Shown piece after piece: positions 21,202-31,433 of a stretch of 51,857 bases of DNA. The position numbers and the translations under genes were made by a program. Under the pieces are notes generated by a model. That model had not been told where the DNA came from and did no database searches. It was given only the letters and a program-made list of their open reading frames with translations. How positions within the stretch are numbered: the stretch's first letter is position 1; the number at the start of each line of letters is the position of its first letter. Source of the DNA: an uncultured Clostridia bacterium (lineage in GTDB: Bacteria; Bacillota; Clostridia; TANB77; CAG-508); the NCBI GenBank assembly GCA_947632535.1, contig CANRPR010000004.1, forward strand, positions 1 to 51,857, written 5' to 3'.

Positions 21202-22398
21202 ATGAAAAATATCGGTTTTTCAATAAAAAAGAATATTATTACATTAATTTTTTGTTTATTTACTATATCTTTAGTTATATTTTCAAGGCAAAATCTTTCT
21301 GCAGCAAAAAATGGATTATCCTTATGGTTTAACTCTGTTGTCCCATCCTTATTACCTTTTTTTATTGCTACTGAATTACTAGGATATACCGACATTATAG
21401 CTAAAATTGGAAAAGTTTTAAATAGATTTATGAAACCAATTTTCAATGTTCCCGGAATTGGTGCATATGCCTTCATTATGGGAATAATTAGTGGCTATCC
21501 TGTTGGTGCAAAAATAGTTACCAATTTCAGAAAACAAGGACTTTGTACAAAAGCTCAATGTGAACGCCTTATTGCATTTACAAACAATTCTGGTCCACTT
21601 TTTATTCTTGGAACTGTGGGAATCAGCCTATTTGCTAATACTACCACTGGCTTTTTATTATTAATCACACATATTCTAGCAGGTATTTTAGTTGGATTTA
21701 TTTTTCGTTTTTGGAAATATAAAGATAATGAAAACTTATCTTCACAGACACAATTTTCAACTCCAGAAAAGCAATTATCTTGTAATGTAACAAATTTAGG
21801 TAAAATACTTTCTAGTAGTATTTCAAATGCCATAAGTAATGTTGTTATGATAGGAGGTTTTGTTACACTATTTTCTATTATTATTTCTATACTTAATTCC
21901 TCAGGAATAATTGGAATAGTTTCCTCAATATTTACTCCTATTTTTGAACTATTTGGAATTAGTGGGAAATTTTGTGCTCCTTTTTTATGTGGAATTGTTG
22001 AGCTAACAAATGGTATCAGTACAATTGCAAACATAATGGTAAAAAATATATCTACAAATGTTGTATTAGTTTCTTTTTTGTTAGGCTTCGGTGGATTTAG
22101 CATACTCTTACAAGTTTTTAGTATTATATCAGAAACCGATATATCCATTCTGCCTTACCTATTAGGAAAAATACTACATGGTAGTCTTTCGGCTTTACTA
22201 ACCTACCTGTTAATTAACTCTTTTCCAATTTTCAATTTAGATTTAGCAACCACATACTCTACAACTTTAACTACTAATGCTAACATCATAAATTCTTTTT
22301 GGAATTATAGTCTTGTAACTTGTGTTATTTTCATAATTGCATTTATAACTTTTATGAATCTAATAAATAGTTGTAAATCTAAGTGTAAAAATATTTAG
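21202..22398 (+). CDS. ylbJ: sporulation integral membrane protein YlbJ-like
   Basis: LWFNSVVPSLLPFFIATELL; IMGIISGYPVGAKIV; multiple TMs. Confidence 0.88.
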   Translation: MKNIGFSIKKNIITLIFCLFTISLVIFSRQNLSAAKNGLSLWFNSVVPSLLPFFIATELLGYTDIIAKIGKVLNRFMKPIFNVPGIGAYAFIMGIISGYPVGAKIVTNFRKQGLCTKAQCERLIAFTNNSGPLFILGTVGISLFANTTTGFLLLITHILAGILVGFIFRFWKYKDNENLSSQTQFSTPEKQLSCNVTNLGKILSSSISNAISNVVMIGGFVTLFSIIISILNSSGIIGIVSSIFTPIFELFGISGKFCAPFLCGIVELTNGISTIANIMVKNISTNVVLVSFLLGFGGFSILLQVFSIISETDISILPYLLGKILHGSLSALLTYLLINSFPIFNLDLATTYSTTLTTNANIINSFWNYSLVTCVIFIIAFITFMNLINSCKSKCKNI

Positions 22399-22412
22399 TT
22401 AGGAGGATTTTT

Positions 22413-22649
22413 ATGGATAGAAATATTGATTTTAATGGATTTTCTCCTTTTGAAAATATGGGATTTGACCCTAATACTATGAATAATAGTGACTTTTATA
22501 AAGATGCCATGTTTAACCCTATTATACAATATGAACAAGCATATATGTATTATAGATATCTAACTCAACAATTAGATTATAAAATTAAGTGTAAAGAGTA
22601 CGAAAAAATGTGTAATTCAAAAGAAAATAGAGAACGCAGGGTTGAATAA
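22413..22649 (+). CDS. small hypothetical protein downstream of ylbJ
   Basis: SD TTAGGAGGATTTTT-ATG; 78 aa; same transcription direction as ylbJ. Confidence 0.7.
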   Translation: MDRNIDFNGFSPFENMGFDPNTMNNSDFYKDAMFNPIIQYEQAYMYYRYLTQQLDYKIKCKEYEKMCNSKENRERRVE

Positions 22650-22670
22650 TCCTTCGTTCTCTTCATATAT

Positions 22671-23972
22671 TTAAATTATTTCTAATATTACCTTTGGCTT
22701 ATCTACTTTCTTTGATTCAATTACATATTCTGTTAATACTTCACTAATAGCCTCTTGTGCTAATTTTTCATCATTTGCATGTACATATGCTAAAACATCA
22801 CCTTGTTTTACATATTCTGAAACTTTCTTCTCTACTACAATTCCTACAGAAAAATCAATTTTATCTTCTTTTTTCATTCTACCTGCACCTAATAATCCAG
22901 ATATTTCACCTATTCTTCTTGCATTTATATCTTGTATATATCCCGCCTTTTCTGATTTCACTGGTAAGATATATTTAGCTTTTTCAAACTTATTAGTATC
23001 CTTAATATATGAAGTATCTCCACCTTGATTTTCAATCAATTGAAGAAATTTATCATATGCTTTTCCATTTGAAATTACTTCTTTTATTTTCTCCTTATTT
23101 TCTTCAATATTGTCCCCCTTGTCTGCTAACTTTATCATATATGCACCTAACTCAAGAATTACTTGTTCTACATCTTCTGGCATGTTTCCTTTTAAACTAT
23201 TTACCGCTTCTATTACTTCCAAGTTATTTCCTACTGCATATCCAAGTGGTTCATTCATATTAGTAATAACACAAACTGTTTCCTTATTTGCAAGTTTTCC
23301 GATATTCTTCATTGCTACAGCTAATTTTCTAGCATCTTCTATATTATTCATAAAAGCCCCATGCCCACATGTTACATCTAAAACAATTTTATTTGCTCCA
23401 GCCGCAATTTTTTTACTCATTATACTTGAAGCAATTAGTGGTATACTTTCTGTACAAGATATTGTATCTCTTAATGCATATATTTTTTTATCTGCTGGTG
23501 CTAAATTTAAAGTTTGCCCAATTAAACTAATTCCTATACTTTTTACATTTTCTATAAATTTATCTATTCCGATGTCAGTATGATACCCTTTTATAGATTC
23601 CAATTTATCTATAGTTCCACCTGTAAAGCCAAGTCCCCTTCCAGACATTTTAGCAACCGGAATGCCTAAACTTGCTATAATAGGTAATAATATTAGACTT
23701 ACTTTATCTCCAACTCCACCTGTACTATGCTTATCTACAACATTCTCCCCAAATACAGATAAATCCAAAGTTTCACCAGAATCTGCCATTGCTAAAGTTA
23801 ATTCCTTAGTTTCCTCATCATCCATCCCATTAATATATATTGCCATAACCAAAGCTGCTGCTTGATAATCTGTAATATTATTGTTTGTATATTCCTTGAT
23901 AAAGTAATTTATCTCTTCTTTAGATAGTTTTTTATTATCTCTTTTTTTAGCTATTATTTCTAATATATTCAA
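22671..23972 (-). CDS. pdp: pyrimidine-nucleoside phosphorylase
   Basis: DKHSTGGVGDKVSLILLPIIASLGIPVAKMSGRGLGFTGGTIDKLESI. Confidence 0.95.
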   Translation of the reverse strand: MNILEIIAKKRDNKKLSKEEINYFIKEYTNNNITDYQAAALVMAIYINGMDDEETKELTLAMADSGETLDLSVFGENVVDKHSTGGVGDKVSLILLPIIASLGIPVAKMSGRGLGFTGGTIDKLESIKGYHTDIGIDKFIENVKSIGISLIGQTLNLAPADKKIYALRDTISCTESIPLIASSIMSKKIAAGANKIVLDVTCGHGAFMNNIEDARKLAVAMKNIGKLANKETVCVITNMNEPLGYAVGNNLEVIEAVNSLKGNMPEDVEQVILELGAYMIKLADKGDNIEENKEKIKEVISNGKAYDKFLQLIENQGGDTSYIKDTNKFEKAKYILPVKSEKAGYIQDINARRIGEISGLLGAGRMKKEDKIDFSVGIVVEKKVSEYVKQGDVLAYVHANDEKLAQEAISEVLTEYVIESKKVDKPKVILEII

Positions 23973-23985
23973 TTTAATTTCTCCT

Positions 23986-24609
23986 TTATATATGTGTTAT
24001 AAAACTTTTTCTATGTAATGGACATGGTCCATATTGCCTAATTGCATCCATATGCATTTTTGTTCCATACCCTTTATGTGCCAAAAAACCGTACTGTGGA
24101 TAAACCTCATCCCACTGCCTCATAATTCTATCTCTGGTTACCTTTGCAATTATTGAAGCCGCTGATATAGAATATACTTTTGCATCTCCTTTTATAATAG
24201 ACTTATATGGAATTTGCAATGTATCAATGTTTTTTAATGCATCTACTAAAATCAAATTTGGTTTTATTTTTAATTCTTGTAATGACATAGTTAGTGCCTT
24301 TTTGGTTGCATTTAGTATATTTATCCTGTCAATTTCTTCTTGTCCCACAATTCCTACACCATATGCAAGTGCCTGTTCTACTATTTTTTCATAGAGTAAT
24401 TCTCTCTTTTTTTCAGAAACTTTTTTGGAATCATTTACACCTTCTATCATAGAATCCTTTGGCATAATAACACTAGCAACTACTACCGGACCTGCTAACG
24501 GTCCTCTACCTGCTTCGTCTATTCCACAAATATATTGTACTTTTTCACTATATAAACTTTGCTCTATCTCTTTTAATTTTTCTAGTCTTTCTTGTTCTTT
24601 TTCTTTCAT
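23986..24609 (-). CDS. rnhB: ribonuclease HII
   Basis: ICGIDEAGRGPLAGPVV; HKGYGTKMHMDAI...PLHRKSF. Confidence 0.96.
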   Translation of the reverse strand: MKEKEQERLEKLKEIEQSLYSEKVQYICGIDEAGRGPLAGPVVVASVIMPKDSMIEGVNDSKKVSEKKRELLYEKIVEQALAYGVGIVGQEEIDRINILNATKKALTMSLQELKIKPNLILVDALKNIDTLQIPYKSIIKGDAKVYSISAASIIAKVTRDRIMRQWDEVYPQYGFLAHKGYGTKMHMDAIRQYGPCPLHRKSFITHI

Positions 24610-24620
24610 AATGTAGCCTC

Positions 24621-25088
24621 TTACATATCAATTTTTATTAATTTCATTTCAGATAAACGATAATACATCTTTTTTTCATATTCAAAACCTTTAACATAAA
24701 TAATCTCATCCGTATCATAATCAACAACATAACCTGAATCATAATTTATATTACTTAATCCAATTTCTTCTAAATTTCTTTTTGATAACAAATAAAAATT
24801 TCCTTCTACATTAATTATACCTTTATTAATTAATTCAGTAATTTCTTCATTTGCATTATCAGCATTTATTTTTGTTCCCATATACATTCCGGTATTGTTA
24901 TTAAATTTAGCATTTTCACCTATTGTTTTTGTTTTAGCCTGTATTAATAACATATTTGTATTCAAGTTTTGTAATTGTGTATTCTGTATAACTGGAGTAG
25001 CATAATAAGCCGTAACACCTACTAATATCATAATTAATACAATCGTTATTACTAATGAAATTAAAGTTAAACCTCTCTCTTTTTTCAT
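24621..25088 (-). CDS. type IV pilin/pseudopilin-like protein with prepilin cleavage motif
   Basis: MKKERG/LTLISLVITIVLIMILVGVTAYYATPVI. Confidence 0.75.
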   Translation of the reverse strand: MKKERGLTLISLVITIVLIMILVGVTAYYATPVIQNTQLQNLNTNMLLIQAKTKTIGENAKFNNNTGMYMGTKINADNANEEITELINKGIINVEGNFYLLSKRNLEEIGLSNINYDSGYVVDYDTDEIIYVKGFEYEKKMYYRLSEMKLIKIDM

Positions 25089-25245
25089 CCTATGTGCACT
25101 CCTTCCTTGATACATTATATAAAACTTAAATAAATTTTTCAAGTGTTAAATTAGCATAAAAATATCTCGAAATTTTCACATATATTTCACAAAACTATTG
25201 TATTATAAAAGTGTTTTAGGTTATTATATAGATGGAGGTAAAATT

Positions 25246-26463
25246 ATGGAAGAAAATAAAAATAATTCATACAAAGTAGTAAGTTATAATGAAGGAAACG
25301 AAAAAAAAGAAAAAAGTAGTATAGGAAAAAGTGTTGTAGTTCCATTTATTTCTGGAATTTTAGGTGCAACTTTAGTGGTTGGAACTTGTGTAGGTGTTCC
25401 AAGTGTTCGAGAAACATTAGTAAATACTTTTGCCACTCCTGTACAAACATCTACTACAAATAATTCTAATCCTACTACATCAAATGTTACTTATGTATCT
25501 TTACAAGATTATTCAGAAACAGGTGTAGCTGTTGCTAAGAAAGTAATGCCTTCTATTGTAAGTATAAAAGTACAATTCTCGGTTAACTCAATATTTGGAA
25601 TATCTTCTAATGGTGCCACTGCTTCTGGTTCAGGTATTATTATTAGTTCAGATGGATATATTTTAACTAATAACCATATTATTAATTCAACATCAAGTAA
25701 TTCTTACTATCAGGTTTCTGAAGCAACAAAAGTTTCTGTATATTTATATGGTGACGAAACAGAATATGAAGCAAAAGTTATTGGAACAGACGAGCAAACA
25801 GATTTAGCTGTTATAAAAATCGAGAAAAGCAACTTAACAGCTGCAGAACTAGGTGATTCAAGTGCAGTAGAAGTTGGAGAATTTTCTATGGCAATTGGTA
25901 ATCCTCTTGGAATGGATAACAGTGTAACAAGCGGTATTATTAGTGCTGTAGACAGAGAAGTAACTAGTGATGGCAAAACATTTAAATTAATTCAAACAGA
26001 TGCCGCTATTAATGAAGGAAATAGTGGTGGTGCTTTAGTAAATGCTAAAGGTCAAGTAATTGGAATTAATACTTTAAAAATTTTAGATACTGGTGTAGAA
26101 GGTATGGGCTTTGCAATCCCTATAAACTCAACCAAAGACATTACAGATCAATTAATAAAATATAGCAAAGTAAAAAGACCTTTCATTGGTATTAGTGGTA
26201 AGGATATAAATGAGAGCATGGCAAAACAGTATAATCTTGTAGTTGGTGTTTATATTGCAGGAATAGAAGATTTTTCTGCCGCTGAAAAGGCTGGACTAAA
26301 AATAGGAGATGTTATTATTTCTGCTGATGGAAAAAATATTACCACTATGGATGAGTTAAATGAAGTAAAAAATTCTCATAATATAGGAGATACTATAACA
26401 TTGAAAATCAATAGAAGTGGAAAAGAAATGGATATTAATGTTACACTAGAAGAACAACCTTAA
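25246..26463 (+). CDS. HtrA/DegP-like membrane-anchored serine protease with PDZ domain
   Basis: TNNHII, DLAVIKI, NEGNSGGALVN catalytic triad; PDZ EKAGLKIGDVIISADGK. Confidence 0.95.
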   Translation: MEENKNNSYKVVSYNEGNEKKEKSSIGKSVVVPFISGILGATLVVGTCVGVPSVRETLVNTFATPVQTSTTNNSNPTTSNVTYVSLQDYSETGVAVAKKVMPSIVSIKVQFSVNSIFGISSNGATASGSGIIISSDGYILTNNHIINSTSSNSYYQVSEATKVSVYLYGDETEYEAKVIGTDEQTDLAVIKIEKSNLTAAELGDSSAVEVGEFSMAIGNPLGMDNSVTSGIISAVDREVTSDGKTFKLIQTDAAINEGNSGGALVNAKGQVIGINTLKILDTGVEGMGFAIPINSTKDITDQLIKYSKVKRPFIGISGKDINESMAKQYNLVVGVYIAGIEDFSAAEKAGLKIGDVIISADGKNITTMDELNEVKNSHNIGDTITLKINRSGKEMDINVTLEEQP

Positions 26464-26610
26464 CTAAAAATGCACCGTTAGTTCACAAAATGGACAAAAT
26501 TGACTGGTATATTATAAATGAAGGGTAAATCATAACCTTTCACACTGAATGCCTTTGTAGTTTTTTCTTATATTAAAACATCCCCTTTTATTTGTTTTAA
26601 ATAGAGTAAA

Positions 26611-26646
26611 CTCAAAAAAAAGCTGATTTTAGAATCAGCTTTTTAT
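26611..26646. terminator. bidirectional intrinsic terminator
   Basis: AAAAAAAAGCTGATTTTAGAATCAGCTTTTTATTTT. Confidence 0.85.
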
Positions 26647-26662
26647 TTTGCTTACATAATAA

Positions 26663-27475
26663 TCAAAATACTACTATATCTATTTCTGATGTATAATTAG
26701 AATTTCCATATGGATAAAGTATGTATAAAGCTCCATTTTCGCCTATAAAATAAGATCTTGTATTTCCTATTTTATACATTGAATTTTCTACATCTCTGCT
26801 ATATACATTATATCCCAGTTCTTTAAGTGATGTAGCCTGTTTATTTGCTTTTATTATAGCTTGCTTTATTTGTTCTTCTACATCTGCTCTAGGTAACTCT
26901 TTAATACGTATAATTTCTTCTAAAGATATTTCTTCATTTGTGCTTAAATTATAATTATATGTTTGAACAATTACTCTTTGTGGATTTTCTCCTTCTTTTA
27001 GAGTAGATTTTATAACTAATGACAAAATATTAGTATTTATATATGCAACATATTCTACATTATATATTGTACCATCATTAGCATTTGCTACAATTTCCTC
27101 ATATTTTCTAGTAAATATATTGTTTACCCTTTCATTAAATGCTTTTACTAAATCGTTTTCTATATTTACATATGGTATATTAACATTGACTTCATATTTA
27201 TTTTCAATATTTTCTTTTTTAGATAAGCTTGTGAAAATAATATCTTCAGTTTCTTTTATTTTACCTATTTGACCTAATGTTGCTCCTTGCTTATTTAATG
27301 TATTCGTAAAAATTTCATTAAAATTAGCAGCCAACTGTTCATTGCTAATTATATTACTACTAGGTTTTTCCTCAACATCCTTTTTAAAGAATTGCCAATA
27401 TACTGCGAAATTAACAGCGATAATACAAACAACTATAATAATTCCAAATATTATTTTTCTAACATCAATTTTCAT
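26663..27475 (-). CDS. membrane-anchored extracytoplasmic protein, unknown function
   Basis: N-terminal TM; secreted-type alpha/beta sequence. Confidence 0.65.
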   Translation of the reverse strand: MKIDVRKIIFGIIIVVCIIAVNFAVYWQFFKKDVEEKPSSNIISNEQLAANFNEIFTNTLNKQGATLGQIGKIKETEDIIFTSLSKKENIENKYEVNVNIPYVNIENDLVKAFNERVNNIFTRKYEEIVANANDGTIYNVEYVAYINTNILSLVIKSTLKEGENPQRVIVQTYNYNLSTNEEISLEEIIRIKELPRADVEEQIKQAIIKANKQATSLKELGYNVYSRDVENSMYKIGNTRSYFIGENGALYILYPYGNSNYTSEIDIVVF

Positions 27476-27477
27476 AA

Positions 27478-28920
27478 TTAGAAATGCTTTCCTTTCCCTT
27501 TTTTATTTTTTTCTTCTTCCCTTATATTATTATCTACTTGTTTCTCCTCTGGCTTTTCTTCTGTTTCTTCCGTTTTTAAGCTATCTATATTTTCTACATC
27601 TTTTATATCTATATTTTTATCCAAGATTGTATCTTTTTGTTTTTTACCATATCTATACTCTACTATTGCAAATATTAATCCCAAACCAGCAATAATACAT
27701 GTAAATACAATCATTGGTATAGAATACTTATTTATAAATGTTTCTGGTATTTCAACACTATGTGGAAGTTCAACAGTTGAACTTGCAGCCTTTACTTCTT
27801 CTTCTTTATTTACTATTAACTCATAAGTTGCTGTTAATTCCCCATTTTCAGATTTTACTATAATATTAATAATGTTCTCTCCTGCCACTAAATCTTCATT
27901 ACCAGATATTTCAACAATAGTTCCTTCTTGCTTAGGTACAGCATCTATTGTTAAGCTTTCAATATTTGATTCAACATCTAAGTTATATGTATACACATCT
28001 TCTGAAAATTCTGGGGCAAAAATCAAATCCACTAATTCTCTATCTGTAGTAATTCCTTTGACTACTAATGATAATAATTTTAATTCCTCTTCTTTCTTTT
28101 CTTCTGGTTTATTTACTGTTATTGTATAAGTTTGTGTTTTTCCATCTTCAGCTGTTACTACTATATCAAATGTATTTACTCCTGGATTTAGCTCTTTTTT
28201 GCCTGTTCCAGACACACTAGCTTTTGAATGATTTTTTGTTGCTGATATTTCTATATTTGTTACTTCTTCACCAACATCAACAGTGTACTTTGTAACTCTT
28301 GGAGAAAATGCTGGTGTCAAAGTGCCTACATCTACAGACAATGATTTTAATGAATTATCCTGTGACTTTGTAGGTGTTTGCGTATTTGTTACTGTACTTG
28401 GTTTTGTTTCTGCTGGTAAATTTTCATTGCTACTACTTCCTTTATTATCATTGCTATTATTATTGTTATTACTATTGTTATTGCTATTATTATTGTTGTT
28501 ATTGTTGCTATTTGATCCACTATTGTTATTTGTAGTTGCTTTTTCCTTAACTGTAATAGCTACTGTTTTAGATATACTTTTAGATTTCAAATCACTTCCT
28601 GCAACTTTACCTGATAATGTTATAGTATAGTTTCCTGCTGATGTTGCTGAAAAATTTGCTGATAAAACTGATTTGCTTTCTTCTTTTCCATATGCATCAC
28701 CATTGTTAACATCACCACTTAGGTTTCCACCAGTTGTAGTCATTTTCAAAGACCAAGTTTCAGTTGCAGATATACTTGCAGTTATTGTGGTACTTTCTCC
28801 TACATATATTTCCTTTTTAGAAGCACTTATACTAGCATCTGCACCATACACAATATTTGCTGTAACACATATTCCCATAAAAACTAAAGTCATAATTAAT
28901 AATTTTAAAGTTTTTTTCAT
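27478..28920 (-). CDS. surface protein: signal peptide, Ig-like N-domain, Asn/Ser-rich linker, two cadherin-like beta-sandwich repeats, C-terminal TM
   Basis: LKSLSVDVGTLTPAFSPRVTKYTVDV and LLSLVVKGI...FAPEFSEDVYTYNLDVES repeats; poly-Asn linker; late TM. Confidence 0.8.
   Translation of the reverse strand: MKKTLKLLIMTLVFMGICVTANIVYGADASISASKKEIYVGESTTITASISATETWSLKMTTTGGNLSGDVNNGDAYGKEESKSVLSANFSATSAGNYTITLSGKVAGSDLKSKSISKTVAITVKEKATTNNNSGSNSNNNNNNNSNNNSNNNNNSNDNKGSSSNENLPAETKPSTVTNTQTPTKSQDNSLKSLSVDVGTLTPAFSPRVTKYTVDVGEEVTNIEISATKNHSKASVSGTGKKELNPGVNTFDIVVTAEDGKTQTYTITVNKPEEKKEEELKLLSLVVKGITTDRELVDLIFAPEFSEDVYTYNLDVESNIESLTIDAVPKQEGTIVEISGNEDLVAGENIINIIVKSENGELTATYELIVNKEEEVKAASSTVELPHSVEIPETFINKYSIPMIVFTCIIAGLGLIFAIVEYRYGKKQKDTILDKNIDIKDVENIDSLKTEETEEKPEEKQVDNNIREEEKNKKGKGKHF
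28446..28530. repeat. trinucleotide low-complexity tract encoding the Asn/Ser linker
   Basis: (ATT/GTT)n-type run, read as N/S codons on the minus strand. Confidence 0.8.
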
Positions 28921-28936
28921 ATTTTTTCTCTCCTTA

Positions 28937-31021
28937 TTATAGTGTTATACTCCCTGTGCCTATAATATTTCGTTTTATTAATGCCATATCTATAATATCT
29001 ATTTCATTATCTTCTGTTGAAATATTACCTGCTGTTTTATAAAAGCTATCAAGTTTTTGCGTACCTATAATATCTCTTTTTACTAATGCCATATCTATTA
29101 TATCTACCTCGCCATCTCCGTTTACATCACCTAACTTAACTACAGTATAATCTTTGCCATTAATAGTTAATCTAGCACCTGTTCCTATTAGTCCTGTATC
29201 TTCTAATGCATTATTATCCTTATCAACAGCTTTTGTAACATTATTTCCACTATCCTTCAAATTTTTAAGTAATGTTTTTGGTTCCATAACTACTTGCCAT
29301 GCATTCTCGTCTATTTTATAACCATTTTGAGCAACAACCACATTATCTTTTAAATACTGCCTTGCAACATATCCAACTATTCCGTCTGGAGTTATAACTT
29401 TATCCCAATAATATCCTCCTTCACCTACAGATGCTGCTTTTTCTACTCTAGTTACTACTAATCCATAAGCTAATGTTCTTATACTAGAATAGCTTGTACC
29501 TGGTCCGCTTCTTAATCTTAATCCATCATTTGCAATTACTGTTACATTATCAGTAGTGTCTACAGTTCCTAAGCTTTTGTTTACAATAAAGCCTTGTCTA
29601 CCATCAGATAATATAATTCTATCCCATTTTTCTCCATCTCTTTGGTATCTATTTGTATCAATTCTTGTTACAATTTGTCCTTTGTTTACAGTAGTAATAA
29701 GTGAAGTATTTGTGTAACCTGGTCCGCTTCTTACCTCAATACCATCTATATTTACTACCATTGTATCATTACAGTTTGTTACATCGTCTGTTATACTCAA
29801 ATATTGAGAATAAACATATCCTATAGTTGCATCATCTAATACAACTTTATCCCATCCATCTTTGTTAGACTCTCTTTCGATTGATAATACTACAGTTCCT
29901 TTAGCTATTCTTGTTATTTCTTTATATCCTGTACCTGGTCCATCCCTCACAATTAGTGGATCTTTCTCTGTTGCTACTATAACGTTTACTGGGTTTATGC
30001 TACTGCTACTTGGTACAAAGCATGCCATTTTTGGCATATTTTCATATACTGGAATAATGAAATTATAATTTTCATTTATTTTTCCTGTTTGGCTATATAT
30101 TTTATATACGCTAGATGCTTCACTCCTTGCTGCCTGAACATTTTGCATATATTGATGTGAATATAATGTACCATCACTATCATCAATATCAAATTTATTT
30201 AGATATAATGTGTTTTGTCCTCTATCTACATATTTTGTTTTCAAAAATCCTATTCCACCTAAAATAGAACTTTCTAATGTTGTCCAACCATTTTCCTTTG
30301 CTTTTGCTTTTGCATTAGCTATAATCTGGCTAGAATTGTTTCCACTTGCTCCAACATTAAATACATTATAATATGTATTTCCATCATCATCCTTCATTCC
30401 TTTACCTGTGGTACTTCCGCCTCTGCCTTGTTCTTGCAAAATTCTAGATATTACATAGTATGGACTTATATTAGCATTTTTACATGCAGTTAAAATAGCT
30501 TGTCCTACACTATCTCCAGCTATAAAAGTACCAGTTGTCATACTTTTTACGCCATCTATTGTATGTATGTTATCTTTATATGTTACTTCTTCAAATTGAA
30601 ATACATCCATATTATTCAAAGAATTTCTTGGATCCATTATATATGCTATTGTTCTTTCTGAAGCACAATTCCAACTTCCATTATCATATGTTTTAGTACC
30701 ACAAATTGAACATAGCCATTCACCAGTTTTATTCTGAATCAAGTTAAGTGGACTTCCACCGTGTCCTGAATTCTCACTTTTAATTACTTGGTTCCAATCT
30801 AAACCTGTATATAGAATTGTAAAATTCCAATTTGGATGCTCTGATTTTAATTTTTGTATTAATGAATTATATCCTGGATATTTATTTTCATCTAATCCTG
30901 TATATGCACTTCTACTTGCTTTTGCCTCTACTTTAAAATTTATAGGCTCAAAAATGCATACTGCCGTAAATATAATTGTAAATATAATAATTATTAACAT
31001 TATTTTTCTCGATACATTCAA
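28937..31021 (-). CDS. secreted N-acetylglucosaminidase with three SH3 domains and a C-terminal dockerin-like domain
   Basis: ISRILQEQGRGGSTTGKGM...YYNVFNVGASG glucosaminidase; three VRSGPGY/LRSGPGTSY SH3 repeats; KLGDVNGDGEVDIIDMALVKRDIIG dockerin. Confidence 0.88.
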   Translation of the reverse strand: MNVSRKIMLIIIIFTIIFTAVCIFEPINFKVEAKASRSAYTGLDENKYPGYNSLIQKLKSEHPNWNFTILYTGLDWNQVIKSENSGHGGSPLNLIQNKTGEWLCSICGTKTYDNGSWNCASERTIAYIMDPRNSLNNMDVFQFEEVTYKDNIHTIDGVKSMTTGTFIAGDSVGQAILTACKNANISPYYVISRILQEQGRGGSTTGKGMKDDDGNTYYNVFNVGASGNNSSQIIANAKAKAKENGWTTLESSILGGIGFLKTKYVDRGQNTLYLNKFDIDDSDGTLYSHQYMQNVQAARSEASSVYKIYSQTGKINENYNFIIPVYENMPKMACFVPSSSSINPVNVIVATEKDPLIVRDGPGTGYKEITRIAKGTVVLSIERESNKDGWDKVVLDDATIGYVYSQYLSITDDVTNCNDTMVVNIDGIEVRSGPGYTNTSLITTVNKGQIVTRIDTNRYQRDGEKWDRIILSDGRQGFIVNKSLGTVDTTDNVTVIANDGLRLRSGPGTSYSSIRTLAYGLVVTRVEKAASVGEGGYYWDKVITPDGIVGYVARQYLKDNVVVAQNGYKIDENAWQVVMEPKTLLKNLKDSGNNVTKAVDKDNNALEDTGLIGTGARLTINGKDYTVVKLGDVNGDGEVDIIDMALVKRDIIGTQKLDSFYKTAGNISTEDNEIDIIDMALIKRNIIGTGSITL

Positions 31022-31187
31022 AGTCTAATTCCTCCTCAGTTTTTAATTATTACAATCTCCGTAATGAGTATATCATTTATGTATAAAATAAGTCAATATT
31101 TTTACACTTTGTAATATAATTGTAATGTAACAAGTAATAAAGCAAAAGAGAGCATTAAAAACGCCCTCTTTCTGGTAAGTATACATA

Positions 31188-31328
31188 TTAGCAACATCCT
31201 CTATTGCATCCGCAATTTGTAAATAATAATAAGAATATAATTATGAAGAATAATATTTCACTATCTCCACATCCCCCAAAAAATCCTCCTGAGTTATTGC
31301 ATCCACAGTTTCTCATTTCGTCTTGCAT
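31188..31328 (-). CDS. 46-aa Cys-rich small membrane protein, not in the ORF track
   Basis: MQDEMRNCGCNNSGGFFGGCGDSEILFFIIIFLLLFTNCGCNRGCC with AAGGAGG SD upstream. Confidence 0.75.
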   Translation of the reverse strand: MQDEMRNCGCNNSGGFFGGCGDSEILFFIIIFLLLFTNCGCNRGCC

Positions 31329-31433
31329 ATTTATGACCTCCTTATTTTGTTTTATATGATATAGTATGATTTTTTTTAATTTTGTGTTACAATATATATG
31401 TAAATTTTCTACAATACAGAAAGGATCTTTTAT

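Noticed and set aside
26461-26610. Possible IS remnant in the htrA downstream intergenic region
   Set aside because: No terminal inverted repeats or transposase fragment visible.
28446-28530. Possible CRISPR-like repeat array
   Set aside because: Trinucleotide low-complexity coding tract with no spacer structure.
28283-28630. Plus-strand ORF with poly-Leu (LLLLLLLLLL)
   Set aside because: Antisense of the Asn/Ser trinucleotide tract in the surface-protein gene; no independent support.
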